From the NCBI RefSeq assembly GCF_016862935.1, contig NZ_BONX01000048.1:62001-126000 (forward strand): a DNA stretch of 64,000 bases, in the 5' to 3' direction. Both the position numbers and the translations under genes were made by a program. This document shows positions 1-8,896 of the stretch, in pieces (position 1 is the stretch's first letter; each line of letters opens with the position of its first letter). The notes beneath the pieces are model-generated. The model saw only the letters and a list, made by a program, of their open reading frames with translations. It searched no databases and was not told the DNA's origin. This DNA comes from Plantactinospora mayteni. GTDB taxonomy: Bacteria; Actinomycetota; Actinomycetes; Mycobacteriales; Micromonosporaceae.

Positions 1-786
1 CTCAACCTCTTCGGCGTGGTCGACCTGCCCGCCCCCGGCTGGTACGCGATCCTGCTGCTGCCGAGCTTCATCATCTTCTTCATCTCCACTGTCGGTGAGA
101 CCAACCGGGCGCCGTTCGACCTGCCCGAGGCCGAGTCGGAGCTGGTCGCCGGCTTCATGACGGAGTACAGCTCGCTGAAGTTCGCGCTCTTCATGCTCTC
201 CGAGTACGTCGCCATGGTGACGATGTCGGCGGTCACCACGACGCTCTTCCTCGGTGGCTGGCGGGCACCCTGGCCGATCACGCTCTGGGAGGGCGCGAAC
301 TCCGGCTGGTGGCCGCTGCTCTGGTTCATGGGCAAGGTCATCGGTCTGGTCTTCATCTTCATCTGGCTGCGCGGCACGCTGCCCCGGCTCCGGTACGACC
401 AGTTCATGCGGCTGGGCTGGAAGGTGCTGCTGCCGATCAACCTGGTCTGGATCCTGGTCCTGGCCGGCATCCGCACCCTCCAGCAGGAGGACGTCAGCGA
501 CTCGTACCGCTACTCGTTCATCGCGGGCGCGGTGCTGGTCGTCCTGCTGGTGACGCTGCTCTGGCCGAGCAAGAAGCGGCCACCGCAGCGGACCCTCCAG
601 GAGAAGGTCAACCGGCGACCGGCCGGCAGCTTCCCACTGCCGCCGATGGATCTCCAGGTGCCACCGAGCCCCCGGACGAGACGGGCGGTCGCCGAGCGGG
701 AACCGGCGAACGTGGGAGCCGGACAGCGGCCCGGAGCCGGACAGCCGGGCGACGCCGGCACCGGTCACGACGAGAAGGAGGTGTGA
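1..786 (+). CDS. nuoH: NADH-quinone oxidoreductase subunit H (5' truncated)
   Basis: C-terminal part of the complex I membrane subunit that forms the quinone chamber and joins the peripheral and membrane arms. The frame is open from the first base, so the start lies outside the window. Visible marks are the conserved loop [19 protein letters not shown] at about residues 30-50 and several long hydrophobic helices after it. The last 60-70 residues form a hydrophilic Pro/Arg/Gly-rich tail, longer than in E. coli NuoH but common in actinobacterial versions. It heads the nuoHIJKLMN run, and nuoI starts one base after its stop, so the genes are surely co-transcribed. Identification is firm. Confidence 0.97.
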   Translation, partial: LNLFGVVDLPAPGWYAILLLPSFIIFFISTVGETNRAPFDLPEAESELVAGFMTEYSSLKFALFMLSEYVAMVTMSAVTTTLFLGGWRAPWPITLWEGANSGWWPLLWFMGKVIGLVFIFIWLRGTLPRLRYDQFMRLGWKVLLPINLVWILVLAGIRTLQQEDVSDSYRYSFIAGAVLVVLLVTLLWPSKKRPPQRTLQEKVNRRPAGSFPLPPMDLQVPPSPRTRRAVAEREPANVGAGQRPGAGQPGDAGTGHDEKEV

Positions 787-787
787 C

Positions 788-1381
788 GTGGGCGCGATCA
801 CCGGTTCCTTCAAGGGCTTCGGGGTCACCTTCTCGCACATGTTCAAGAAGGTCGTCACCACCGACTACCCGTTCAAGCCGCCGGTCTCCGCTCCGCGCTA
901 CCACGGGCGGCACATCCTCAACCGGCACCCGGACGGGTTGGAGAAGTGCATCGGCTGCGAGCTGTGCGCCTGGGCCTGCCCGGCCGACGCGATCTACGTC
1001 GAGGGCGGCGACAACACCGAGGAGCAGCGCTTCTCGCCGGGCGAGCGGTACGCCAGCACGTACCAGATCAACTATGCCCGGTGCATCTTCTGCGGGCTCT
1101 GCATCGAGGCCTGCCCGACCCGTTCGCTGACCATGAGCAACGAGTACGAGTTGGCCCGGGACAACCGGCAGGACCTGATCTTCACCAAGGAGCAGTTGCT
1201 GGCGCCGCTGCTGCCGGGGATGGAGCAGCCGCCGCACCCGATGCGGCTCGGTGACACCGAGAAGGACTACTACGTCGGCGCGCTGACCAACCCGGGCACC
1301 TCGGCCGGCGCGGAGCGGGCGCCCTGGTCCGAGACCGGCACGGTCGACGGCTCGGGTACGACGGGAGAGAACGCGTCATGA
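788..1381 (+). CDS. nuoI: NADH-quinone oxidoreductase subunit I (2x[4Fe-4S])
   Basis: Ferredoxin-like subunit that carries the N6a and N6b iron-sulfur clusters toward the quinone site of complex I. Two classical cluster motifs are visible: [12 protein letters not shown] near residue 53 and [12 protein letters not shown] near residue 99. The GTG start follows the nuoH stop by one base, with GAAGGAGG just upstream inside nuoH. At 197 aa it is typical of actinobacterial NuoI; the last 30 residues are polar and poorly conserved. Its stop overlaps the nuoJ start as ATGA. Confidence 0.97.
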   Translation: MGAITGSFKGFGVTFSHMFKKVVTTDYPFKPPVSAPRYHGRHILNRHPDGLEKCIGCELCAWACPADAIYVEGGDNTEEQRFSPGERYASTYQINYARCIFCGLCIEACPTRSLTMSNEYELARDNRQDLIFTKEQLLAPLLPGMEQPPHPMRLGDTEKDYYVGALTNPGTSAGAERAPWSETGTVDGSGTTGENAS

Positions 1382-2148
1382 CCGGACAAGCGGTGCTCGC
1401 CGCCGCCGGTGGGGTGACCGGCGGGGAGCAGATCACCTTCTGGATCCTGGCCCCGCTCGCCCTGATGGGCGCGATCGGCACGGTCTGGGCCCGCAACGCG
1501 GTGCACTCCGCGCTCTGGCTGGTGCTGACGATGCTCTGCCTGGGCGTCTTCTACGTGCTCCAGTCCGGGCCGTTCATCGGCATGGTGCAGATCATCGTCT
1601 ACACCGGCGCGATCATGATGCTCTTCCTCTTCGTGCTGATGCTGGTCGGCCGGGACGCCTCGGACTCGCTGATCGAGACGCTGCGCGGGCAGCGGATCGC
1701 CGCGATCCTGCTCGGCCTCGGCTTCGGCGCCCTGGTCGCCACCGGGCTGTGGCGGGCGCTCGGCCAGGCGGACGCGGTCGGCCTGGAGCAGGCCAACGCG
1801 AACGGCAACGTGCAGGGCATCGCCGCGCTGCTCTTCACCAGGTACGTCTTCGCCTTCGAGATCACCTCGGCCCTGCTGATCACCGCGGCGGTCGGCGCGA
1901 TGGTGCTGGCGCACGTCGAGCGGCGCCGCCAGGACCGGATGGACCAGGTCGCCACGATGAAGGCCCGGTTCCGCCCCGGCAACTACCCGGGACCGAAGCC
2001 CGGCCCCGGGGTGTACGCCACCTCGTCCTCGGTCGCCACCCCGGCCCGGCTGCCGGACGGCGGCCTGACCGAGCGGAGCGTGCCGCAGATCCTGCCGCAG
2101 CGCGAGCTGTCCGAGGAGGACAAGGCGCTGAAGGGGACGGAGAAATAA
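1378..2148 (+). CDS. nuoJ: NADH-quinone oxidoreductase subunit J
   Basis: Membrane subunit of complex I that lies beside NuoK and contributes to the proton-relay region. Five hydrophobic helices are visible in the first 180 residues, including the conserved stretch [17 protein letters not shown] (about residues 70-86), whose equivalent helix has a pi-bulge in solved complex I structures. After the helices comes a hydrophilic C-terminal tail of about 70 residues, as in other high-GC actinobacteria. The start ATG overlaps the nuoI stop (ATGA), so translation is probably coupled. Confidence 0.96.
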   Translation: MTGQAVLAAAGGVTGGEQITFWILAPLALMGAIGTVWARNAVHSALWLVLTMLCLGVFYVLQSGPFIGMVQIIVYTGAIMMLFLFVLMLVGRDASDSLIETLRGQRIAAILLGLGFGALVATGLWRALGQADAVGLEQANANGNVQGIAALLFTRYVFAFEITSALLITAAVGAMVLAHVERRRQDRMDQVATMKARFRPGNYPGPKPGPGVYATSSSVATPARLPDGGLTERSVPQILPQRELSEEDKALKGTEK

Positions 2149-2149
2149 G

Positions 2150-2467
2150 ATGTCGGACTTCCTGTCGGTGTCGCCGAACCACTACCTGATCCTCGCCAGC
2201 CTGCTCTTCACGGTCGGCGCGGTCGGGGTGCTGATCCGGCGCAACGCGATCGTCCTCTTCATGTGCATCGAGCTGATGCTCAACGCGGCCAACCTCGCGC
2301 TGGTCACGTTCAGCCGGATCAACGGTGACCTGAACGGTCAGATCATGGCGTTCTTCGTCATGGTGGTGGCCGCCGCCGAGGTCGTGGTCGGGCTGGCCAT
2401 CATCATGACGATCTTCCGGACTCGGCGCTCGGCGAGCGTCGACGACGCCAACCTGTTGAAGTACTAA
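2150..2467 (+). CDS. nuoK: NADH-quinone oxidoreductase subunit K
   Basis: Small MrpC-like antiporter subunit of complex I, 105 aa, with three transmembrane helices. The helix-borne glutamates of the family are visible in the segments [14 protein letters not shown] and [11 protein letters not shown]. The start is one base after the nuoJ stop (TAAGATG). The length matches the family. The order J-K-L is the standard one for complex I operons. Confidence 0.97.
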   Translation: MSDFLSVSPNHYLILASLLFTVGAVGVLIRRNAIVLFMCIELMLNAANLALVTFSRINGDLNGQIMAFFVMVVAAAEVVVGLAIIMTIFRTRRSASVDDANLLKY

Positions 2468-2480
2468 GAGGGGCCCACCA

Positions 2481-4397
2481 GTGGAACATTCTGTGGAGTA
2501 CGCCCACGCCACGGGGTTGCTGGGCAGCGTGTGGCTGCTGGTGGCCATCCCGCTGGTCAGCGCGGCGATCCTCCTGCTGCTCGGCCGGCGGGCCGACCGG
2601 TGGGGGCACTGGCTCGGCGTGGCCAGCGTCGGCGCCATCTTCGTGCTCGGCCTGTCCTACTTCTTCTCGCTGCGGGGCCTGGAGAACCGCTCGGTCGAGC
2701 TGAGCCTCTGGGACTTCATCGCGGTCGGTGACCTGCACGTCGACTTCGGACTGCTCTTCGACCCGCTGGCGGCGGTCTTCGTACTGCTGATCACCGGCGT
2801 GGGCTTCCTGATCCATCTGTACGCGGTCGGCTACATGTCGCACGATGCCGGCCGGCGGAAGTTCTTCGGGTTCTTCAACCTCTTCGTCGCGGCGATGCTG
2901 CTGCTGGTGCTCGGCAACAACTACGTGATGCTCTACGTCGGCTGGGAGGGCGTCGGTCTGGCGTCGTACCTGTTGATCTCGTTCTGGCAGGACCGGCCGA
3001 GCGCGGCCACCGCCGGCAAGAAGGCGTTCCTGATGAACCGGGTCGGTGACGCCGGCCTGGCCATCGCGATCTTCATCATGTTCGCCACCCTCGGCAGCAC
3101 CCAGTTCGCCGACGTCTTCAACGGCGCGGGCGCGTTGCAGAGCGGCACGGTGCTGGCGATCGGCCTGCTGCTGCTGCTCGGCGCGGCCGGCAAGTCCGGC
3201 CAGTTCCCGCTCCAGGCATGGCTGCCGGACGCGATGGAGGGCCCGACCCCGGTCTCCGCGCTGATCCACGCCGCCACGATGGTGACGGCGGGCGTCTACC
3301 TGATCGCCCGGTCCAACCCGATCTTCTCGCTCGACCCGACGCTCCAGACCGTCGTGGTCAGCGTCGGCGCGCTCACCCTGCTGATGGGCTGCATCATCGG
3401 TGCGGCCAAGGACGACATCAAGCGGGTACTCGCCTGGTCGACGGTGAGCCAGATCGGCTACATGTTCCTCGGCGTCGGACTCGGCGGCGGTGCGTACGCG
3501 CTGGCCATCATCCACCTGCTGGCGCACGGCTTCTTCAAGGCCAACATGTTCCTCGGGGCCGGCTCGGTGATGCACGGCATGCAGGACCAGGTGGACATCC
3601 GCCGGTTCGGCGGGCTGGCGAAGTACATGAAGATCACCTGGATCACCTTCGGGCTGGGCTGGCTGGCGATCATCGGCATGTGGCCGTTCTCCGGCTTCTT
3701 CACCAAGGAGCCGATCATCGTCGAGGCGTTCGCCCGCGGCGACTGGACCGCCTGGCTCTACGGCGGCGCCGCACTGCTCGGCGCCGGGCTGACCGCCTTC
3801 TACATGACCCGGCTCTTCGTGCTCACCTTCCACGGCCCGAAGCGCTGGACCGAGGACATCGCGCACCCGCACGAGTCGCCACTGATCATGACCGTGCCGC
3901 TGATCCTGCTCGGCCTCGGCTCGGTCGTCGCCGGTGGGCTGATGGCGACCCCGGTCGCGAGCTGGCTGACCCCGGTGCTCGGGCACGGCGAGCACCACGA
4001 GCCGGTGCTCTCGCACACCGTGATCACCGTGCTCTCGCTCGGCCTGACCGTGCTCGGCGCCGGCCTGGCCTGGCTGCTGTTCCGCAACGGCACCGCGCTG
4101 GTGGAGCAGCCGGCCGGCCCGGTGGTACGGGCGGCCCGGCGCAACCTCTACACCGACGCGTTCAACGAGGCGGTCTTCGAGAAGCCGGGCATCTTCCTCA
4201 CCCGGGCACTCGTCTTCCTCGACAACCGGGGCATCGACGGGCTGGTCAACGCGCTCGCCGCCGCGGTCGGCGGTGGATCGGGCCGGCTGCGCCGGCTCCA
4301 GACCGGCTTCGTCCGGTCGTACGCGATGTCCATTCTCACCGGCGCGGTGCTGGTGGTGGCGGCGTTCCTGGCGGTCCAACTGGGGTGGTTGGCGTGA
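2481..4397 (+). CDS. nuoL: NADH-quinone oxidoreductase subunit L (antiporter-like)
   Basis: Largest antiporter-like proton-pumping subunit at the distal end of the complex I membrane arm, 638 aa with many transmembrane helices. Conserved segments include GWEGVGLASYLLISFW (about residue 155) with the essential helix-5 glutamate, the PTPVSALIHAATMVTAGVYL block with the discontinuous helix, and a long C-terminal amphipathic region. The GTG start is preceded by AAGAGGGG at a usable spacing from the nuoK stop. The stop overlaps the GTG of a 28-codon ORF that leads to nuoM. Confidence 0.97.
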   Translation: MEHSVEYAHATGLLGSVWLLVAIPLVSAAILLLLGRRADRWGHWLGVASVGAIFVLGLSYFFSLRGLENRSVELSLWDFIAVGDLHVDFGLLFDPLAAVFVLLITGVGFLIHLYAVGYMSHDAGRRKFFGFFNLFVAAMLLLVLGNNYVMLYVGWEGVGLASYLLISFWQDRPSAATAGKKAFLMNRVGDAGLAIAIFIMFATLGSTQFADVFNGAGALQSGTVLAIGLLLLLGAAGKSGQFPLQAWLPDAMEGPTPVSALIHAATMVTAGVYLIARSNPIFSLDPTLQTVVVSVGALTLLMGCIIGAAKDDIKRVLAWSTVSQIGYMFLGVGLGGGAYALAIIHLLAHGFFKANMFLGAGSVMHGMQDQVDIRRFGGLAKYMKITWITFGLGWLAIIGMWPFSGFFTKEPIIVEAFARGDWTAWLYGGAALLGAGLTAFYMTRLFVLTFHGPKRWTEDIAHPHESPLIMTVPLILLGLGSVVAGGLMATPVASWLTPVLGHGEHHEPVLSHTVITVLSLGLTVLGAGLAWLLFRNGTALVEQPAGPVVRAARRNLYTDAFNEAVFEKPGIFLTRALVFLDNRGIDGLVNALAAAVGGGSGRLRRLQTGFVRSYAMSILTGAVLVVAAFLAVQLGWLA

Positions 4398-4480
4398 CCG
4401 ACCACAACCCACCGGCCGCGCGCAACCGGCCGGGCGACCTCGACCGGCCGGGCACTGACGACGGAGGTAAGGCCGAATAA
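4394..4480 (+). CDS. 28-codon bridging ORF between nuoL and nuoM
   Basis: A minute ORF that exactly fills the nuoL-nuoM gap. Its GTG overlaps the nuoL stop (GTGA, 4394-4397), and its TAA overlaps the nuoM ATG (TAATG, 4478-4482). The predicted peptide is hydrophilic (Asp, Arg, Pro, Gly) and resembles nothing I know. GACGGAGGTAAG near its end is the likely nuoM ribosome binding site. It may act only as a translational relay, or the arrangement may be chance. A third possibility is that it continues the hydrophilic tail of an ancestral longer gene. Confidence 0.35.
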   Translation: MTDHNPPAARNRPGDLDRPGTDDGGKAE

Positions 4481-6015
4481 TGTCCGACTTCCCCTTCCTC
4501 TCGGTGCTCACCGTCGCGCCGCTGGTCGGCGCGCTGGTGGTGGTCTTCCTGCCGGCCAGCCGGGGCGAGCTGGCCAAGCGGATCGCGCTCGGCTGGTCGC
4601 TGGCCGTACTGGTGCTCAGCGTCTTCATGTGGATCGCCTTCGAGGCCGGCGGCGACCGGCTCCAGCTCCGCGAGTCCTACTCGTGGATCCCGCGCTGGGG
4701 GGTGAACTTCACCTTCGCCGCCGACGGCATCGCGCTGGTCATGCTGATGCTTATCGCCCTGCTGGTGCCGCTGGTGATCCTGGCCTCCTGGCACGACGCG
4801 GAGAAGTCGAAGCGCTCCGTACCGGTCTACTTCGCACTGCTGCTCTTCCTCGAGTGCACGATGATCGGCGTCTTCGCCGCCGCCGACGTCTTCCTCTTCT
4901 ACGTGTTCTTCGAGGTCATGCTCGTGCCGATGTACTTCCTGATCGGTAGCTACGGCGGCCACCAGCGGCAGTACGCGGCGGTGAAGTTCTTCCTCTACTC
5001 GCTGGTCGGCGGGCTGTTCATGCTGGCCGCGGTGATCGGGCTCTGGGTGGTCGGCGGCAAGACCTTCGACTGGCAGGCGCTGACCCAGATCGACATCTCC
5101 ACCGGTACCGAGCGCTGGCTCTTCCTCGGCTTCTTCCTCGCCTTCGCGATCAAGGCGCCGTTCTTCCCGTTCCACACCTGGCTGCCGGACGCCGGTGGCG
5201 CCGCACCGGCCGGAGCCGCCGCGCTGCTGGTCGGGGTACTGGACAAGGTCGGCACCTTCGGGATCCTGCGGTACTGCCTGCCGCTCTTCCCCGAGGCGTC
5301 GAAGTGGTTCGCGCCGTACGCCATCGCGCTGGCGCTGATCGGCATCATCTACGCCGCCCTGCTGGCGGTCGGGCAGAACGACCTGAAGCGCCTCGTCTCC
5401 TACACCTCGATCGCGCACTTCGGCTTCATCGGGATCGGGCTCTTCGCCTTCACCACCCAGGCCGGCACCGGCGCGGTGCTCTACATGGTCAACCACGGCC
5501 TCGCCACCGGGCTGCTCTTCCTGGTCGTCGGCATGCTGGTCGCCCGGCGCGGCTCCGCGCTGATCACCGACTTCGGCGGGGCCGGCAAGCTGGTACCGCT
5601 GCTCGCCGGGGTGCTCTTCTTCGCCGGTCTCGCCTCGCTGGCGCTGCCGGGTACGGCACCGTTCATCTCCGAGTTCCTGGTGCTGATCGGCACGTACACG
5701 GTGAACAAGCCGGTCGCGATCATCGCCACCGCCGGGATCATCCTGGCCGCCGCGTACGTGCTGTGGATGGTGCAGCGGACCACCCAGGGCACGCTCAACC
5801 CGGCGCTGTCCGGGGTCGAGGCGATGCGCAAGGACCTGTCGGTGCGGGAGAAGGTCGTGGTCGCCCCGCTGATCGCGTTGCTGCTGCTGCTCGGCTTCTA
5901 TCCGAAGCCGGTCACCGACGTCATCAACCCCGCCGTCCAGGCCACCATGGAGCAGGACCTCGGCAAGCAGGATCCGGCGCCGACGGTGGGCACCGTCCAG
6001 GAGGCACACCGGTGA
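4480..6015 (+). CDS. nuoM: NADH-quinone oxidoreductase subunit M (antiporter-like)
   Basis: Middle antiporter-like proton-pumping subunit of complex I, 511 aa and about 14 helices. The family marks are visible: FFEVMLVPMYFLIG near residue 145 with the essential helix-5 glutamate, a Lys-bearing segment FAIKAPFFPFHTWLPDAG near residue 222, and GLASLALPGTAPFISEFLVL further on. GGAGG lies about 11 bases before the ATG. The start overlaps the stop of the upstream mini-ORF, and the stop overlaps the GTG of a 13-codon ORF before nuoN. Confidence 0.97.
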   Translation: MSDFPFLSVLTVAPLVGALVVVFLPASRGELAKRIALGWSLAVLVLSVFMWIAFEAGGDRLQLRESYSWIPRWGVNFTFAADGIALVMLMLIALLVPLVILASWHDAEKSKRSVPVYFALLLFLECTMIGVFAAADVFLFYVFFEVMLVPMYFLIGSYGGHQRQYAAVKFFLYSLVGGLFMLAAVIGLWVVGGKTFDWQALTQIDISTGTERWLFLGFFLAFAIKAPFFPFHTWLPDAGGAAPAGAAALLVGVLDKVGTFGILRYCLPLFPEASKWFAPYAIALALIGIIYAALLAVGQNDLKRLVSYTSIAHFGFIGIGLFAFTTQAGTGAVLYMVNHGLATGLLFLVVGMLVARRGSALITDFGGAGKLVPLLAGVLFFAGLASLALPGTAPFISEFLVLIGTYTVNKPVAIIATAGIILAAAYVLWMVQRTTQGTLNPALSGVEAMRKDLSVREKVVVAPLIALLLLLGFYPKPVTDVINPAVQATMEQDLGKQDPAPTVGTVQEAHR

Positions 6016-6053
6016 GCCGGCTGCCAGTCGCGTACGTAAGGAAGGTCCGATAA
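6012..6053 (+). other. 13-codon bridging ORF between nuoM and nuoN
   Basis: The nuoM-nuoN gap repeats the nuoL-nuoM pattern. GTG overlaps the nuoM stop (GTGA, 6012-6015), followed by 12 more codons, and a TAA overlaps the nuoN ATG (TAATG, 6051-6055). AAGGAAGG inside it is the nuoN ribosome binding site. Such a short ORF cannot be asserted to encode a functional peptide; it is recorded because both gaps in the run are built the same way. Confidence 0.25.
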
Positions 6054-7609
6054 TGGATCTCAAGCTGCCGGACATCGACTACGCGGCTCTGGCACCGATC
6101 CTGGTGCTGTTCGGAGCCTCCCTGGTCGGCGTCCTGGTCGAGGCGTTCATCCCGCGGAAGCGCCGGCACCTGACCCAGCTCGTCCTCGGCCTGCTGGCCC
6201 TGACCGGCGCGCTGGTCGCGGTGGTGCTGAACGCGCAGGACCGGGTGGTCACCGCCGGCGGGGCGGTCGCGGTCGACGGCCCGACGCTCTTCCTCCAGGG
6301 CGCGATCGTGGTGCTCGCCGGGATGGCACTGATGCTGATCGGCGAGCGGTCGGTGCAGCGCGGCGGCGCCTTCGTGGCGCACGCGGCGGTCACCGTCGGG
6401 TCGCCGGAGGACCAGCGGCAGGCCGCCGACGAGGGCGGCGCGACCGAGGTGTACCCGCTGACCCTGTTCGCCGTCTCCGGCATGCTGCTCTTCGTCGCCG
6501 CGAACGACCTGCTGACGATGTTCATCGCGCTGGAGGCGTTCTCGCTGCCGCTCTACCTGCTCTGCGCGCTGGCCCGGCGCCGGCGGCTGCTGAGCCAGGA
6601 GTCGGCGCTGAAGTACTTCCTGCTCGGCTCGTACGCCTCGGCGTTCTTCCTCTTCGGCATGGCGCTGGTCTACGGCTTCACGGTCGGGGCCGGCGGCACC
6701 GGCTCCGGTGGCGGGGTCGACTTCGGCACCATCCGGACCGCGGTCACCGACTCGGCCGCCAGCGAGGTACTGCTCTTCGCCGGGCTCGCGCTGCTCTCCA
6801 TCGGGCTGCTGTTCAAGATCGCGGCGGCGCCGTTCCACGTCTGGACCCCGGACGTCTACCAGGGCGCCCCGACCCCGATCACCGGCTTCATGGCCGCCTG
6901 CACCAAGGTCGCCGCGTTCGGCGGGCTGCTCCGGGTGCTGCACGTCGCGTTCTCCGGGGCGAGCTGGGACTTCACCCCGGTGCTCGGCGCCATCGCGGTG
7001 CTCACGATGCTGGTCGGGGCGATCCTGGCGGTCACCCAGACGGACATCAAGCGGCTGCTCGCGTACTCGTCGGTGGCGAACGCGGGGTACCTGCTGGTCG
7101 GTGCGCTGGTGCTCTCCAAGGACGGGCTCTCCAGCACGATGTTCTACCTCGTCGCGTACGGCTTCACGGTGCTCGCCGCGTTCGGCGTGGTGACCCTGGT
7201 CCGGGACGCGGACGGCGAGGCGACCCACCTGTCCCGGTGGGCCGGGCTGGGCCGGCGTTCGCCGCTCTACGCCGGACTCTTCACCTTCCTGCTGCTCGCC
7301 TTCGCGGGTATCCCGCTGACCAGCGGCTTCACCAGCAAGTTCGCCGTCTTCGGCGCGGCGCTGGACGCCGGGCAGTCATGGTTGGTGATCGCGGGCGTGC
7401 TGACCAGCATGATCCTCGCCTTCCCGTACCTGCGGGTGGTGGTGATGATGTGGCTCTCCGAGCCGGGCGAGTCCACTCCGACGGTGTCGCTGCCGGGTGG
7501 GCTGACCGCGGCGGCCCTGATGATCGGGGTCGTCGCCACCCTGGTGCTCGGGGTCGCCCCGGCGCCGCTGCTGGATCTCGCCAACGGCGCCGCCGAATTC
7601 GTCCGATGA
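6053..7609 (+). CDS. nuoN: NADH-quinone oxidoreductase subunit N (antiporter-like)
   Basis: Third antiporter-like proton-pumping subunit of complex I, 518 aa. Conserved segments are FIALEAFSLPLYLLCAL (essential helix-5 glutamate), FKIAAAPFHVWTPDVYQGAP, the lysine of TDIKRLLAYSSVANAGY, and AGIPLTSGFTSKFAVF. A hydrophilic insertion of about 25 residues near residues 115-140 is typical of actinobacterial NuoN. It is the last nuo gene. The next gene, a prenyl synthase, begins about 65 bases downstream on the same strand. Confidence 0.97.
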   Translation: MDLKLPDIDYAALAPILVLFGASLVGVLVEAFIPRKRRHLTQLVLGLLALTGALVAVVLNAQDRVVTAGGAVAVDGPTLFLQGAIVVLAGMALMLIGERSVQRGGAFVAHAAVTVGSPEDQRQAADEGGATEVYPLTLFAVSGMLLFVAANDLLTMFIALEAFSLPLYLLCALARRRRLLSQESALKYFLLGSYASAFFLFGMALVYGFTVGAGGTGSGGGVDFGTIRTAVTDSAASEVLLFAGLALLSIGLLFKIAAAPFHVWTPDVYQGAPTPITGFMAACTKVAAFGGLLRVLHVAFSGASWDFTPVLGAIAVLTMLVGAILAVTQTDIKRLLAYSSVANAGYLLVGALVLSKDGLSSTMFYLVAYGFTVLAAFGVVTLVRDADGEATHLSRWAGLGRRSPLYAGLFTFLLLAFAGIPLTSGFTSKFAVFGAALDAGQSWLVIAGVLTSMILAFPYLRVVVMMWLSEPGESTPTVSLPGGLTAAALMIGVVATLVLGVAPAPLLDLANGAAEFVR

Positions 7610-7675
7610 CCGGTCGCCCCCACGCCCATTCCGAGGTCGACCGCCCCCGACCAGGGGTTGGCCGGCGGGTGTGGC

Positions 7676-8719
7676 ATGGTTGAAGGCGTGGGGGGAACGG
7701 CTGGCGGCATGGCGGCACTCGGGCTCGACACGATCGGGCTCGAGTTCGCGGATGCCCGCGTGGAGGCATCGGTGGCCAGCGTGCTGGCCAATGTGGAGAC
7801 GGAGCTGCGCGACAACGTCGCCAGCGCCGATCCGATGGTGGACGAGGCGGCCCGGCACCTGATGGACGCCGGCGGCAAGCGGTTCCGGCCACTGTTGGTC
7901 GCCCTCGGCGCCCAGTTCGGTGATCCGACCGCCCCGCAGGTCGTACCGGCGGCGGTGGTGATAGAACTCACCCACCTCGCCACGCTCTACCACGACGACG
8001 TGATGGACGAGGCGCCGGTGCGCCGGGGTGCGTCGAGCGCCAACTCCCGGTGGGGCAACTCGGTGGCGATCCTGGTCGGCGACTACCTCTTCGCCCGGGC
8101 CGCCGACATCGCCGCCGACCTCGGCACCGAGGCGGTCCGGTTGCAGGCCCGGACGTTCGCCCGGCTGGTGCACGGGCAGATCGCCGAGACCGTCGGCCCG
8201 CGCGACGCCGACCCGGTCGCGCACTACCTGAGCGTGATCGCCGAGAAGACCGGTTCCCTGATCGCCACCTCGGCCCGGTTCGGCGGCATGTTCGGCGGCG
8301 CCCAGCCCTCGCACATCGAGGCGCTGGCCGGTTACGGCGAGACGATCGGGGTCGCCTTCCAGCTCTCCGACGACCTGCTCGACATCTCCTCCGAGTCGGT
8401 GCAGTCCGGCAAGACTCCCGGCACCGACCTGCGGGAGGGTGTGCCCACTCTGCCGGTGCTCTACGCGCTCGGCGCCGACGACGGCGACGCGGCCTCGGTA
8501 CGGCTCCGCGAGATCCTCGCGCTCGGCCCGGTCACCGACGACGCGCTGCACGCCGAGGCGCTCGGTCTGCTCCGGGAGTCTCCGGCGCTGAAGCGGGCCC
8601 GGGAGACGGTACGCAGCTATGCCGAGGAGGCCCGCTCCTGCCTCGCCCCGCTCCCCGACAGCGCCCCTCGACAGGCCCTCGAATCGCTCTGCGACTTCAT
8701 TGCCGACCGCACCGGCTGA
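7676..8719 (+). CDS. Polyprenyl diphosphate synthase (trans-type)
   Basis: Trans-isoprenyl diphosphate synthase that extends allylic diphosphates with isopentenyl diphosphate. Class signatures are GKRFRP near residue 60, the first aspartate-rich motif DDVMDE near residue 105 and the second, DDLLD, near residue 228. The two residues before the first motif, Tyr-His, are bulky, but chain length cannot be read with certainty. The position directly after nuoN fits synthesis of the menaquinone side chain that complex I reduces. Start choice is open: ATG 7676, GTG 7688 and ATG 7709 are all in frame. The last follows a G-rich Shine-Dalgarno-like run. Confidence 0.88.
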   Translation: MVEGVGGTAGGMAALGLDTIGLEFADARVEASVASVLANVETELRDNVASADPMVDEAARHLMDAGGKRFRPLLVALGAQFGDPTAPQVVPAAVVIELTHLATLYHDDVMDEAPVRRGASSANSRWGNSVAILVGDYLFARAADIAADLGTEAVRLQARTFARLVHGQIAETVGPRDADPVAHYLSVIAEKTGSLIATSARFGGMFGGAQPSHIEALAGYGETIGVAFQLSDDLLDISSESVQSGKTPGTDLREGVPTLPVLYALGADDGDAASVRLREILALGPVTDDALHAEALGLLRESPALKRARETVRSYAEEARSCLAPLPDSAPRQALESLCDFIADRTG

Positions 8720-8769
8720 CGCCGACCACACCTCGGCTGACGGCGGCTGACGTCGACCGCGCCGGCCGG

Positions 8770-8886
8770 GAGCGTCAGCGCGGTCAGGCGACGGTGTTGT
8801 CGGTCCGCGCAGCGACTCGGCGACGTGAGCGCGGCCGATGATCCTGAGCGTCAACGTGGTCAGGTGGCGGCGTTGTCGGTCCGCGC
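8770..8886 (+). repeat. Two 41-bp imperfect direct repeats
   Basis: Copies at 8770-8810 and 8846-8886 both begin GAGCGTCA and end GTTGTCGGTCCGCGC and differ at about five positions. They lie in the gap between the convergent prenyl synthase and MFS genes. No coding role is apparent and no strong terminator hairpin is obvious here. Confidence 0.7.
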
Positions 8887-8896
8887 TGGGCGGGTG

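Noticed and set aside
2403-4628. A 741-codon minus-strand ORF opposite nuoL
   Set aside because: It is antisense to a certain complex I gene; its Glu/Arg/Gln-rich composition is what high-GC antisense frames produce.
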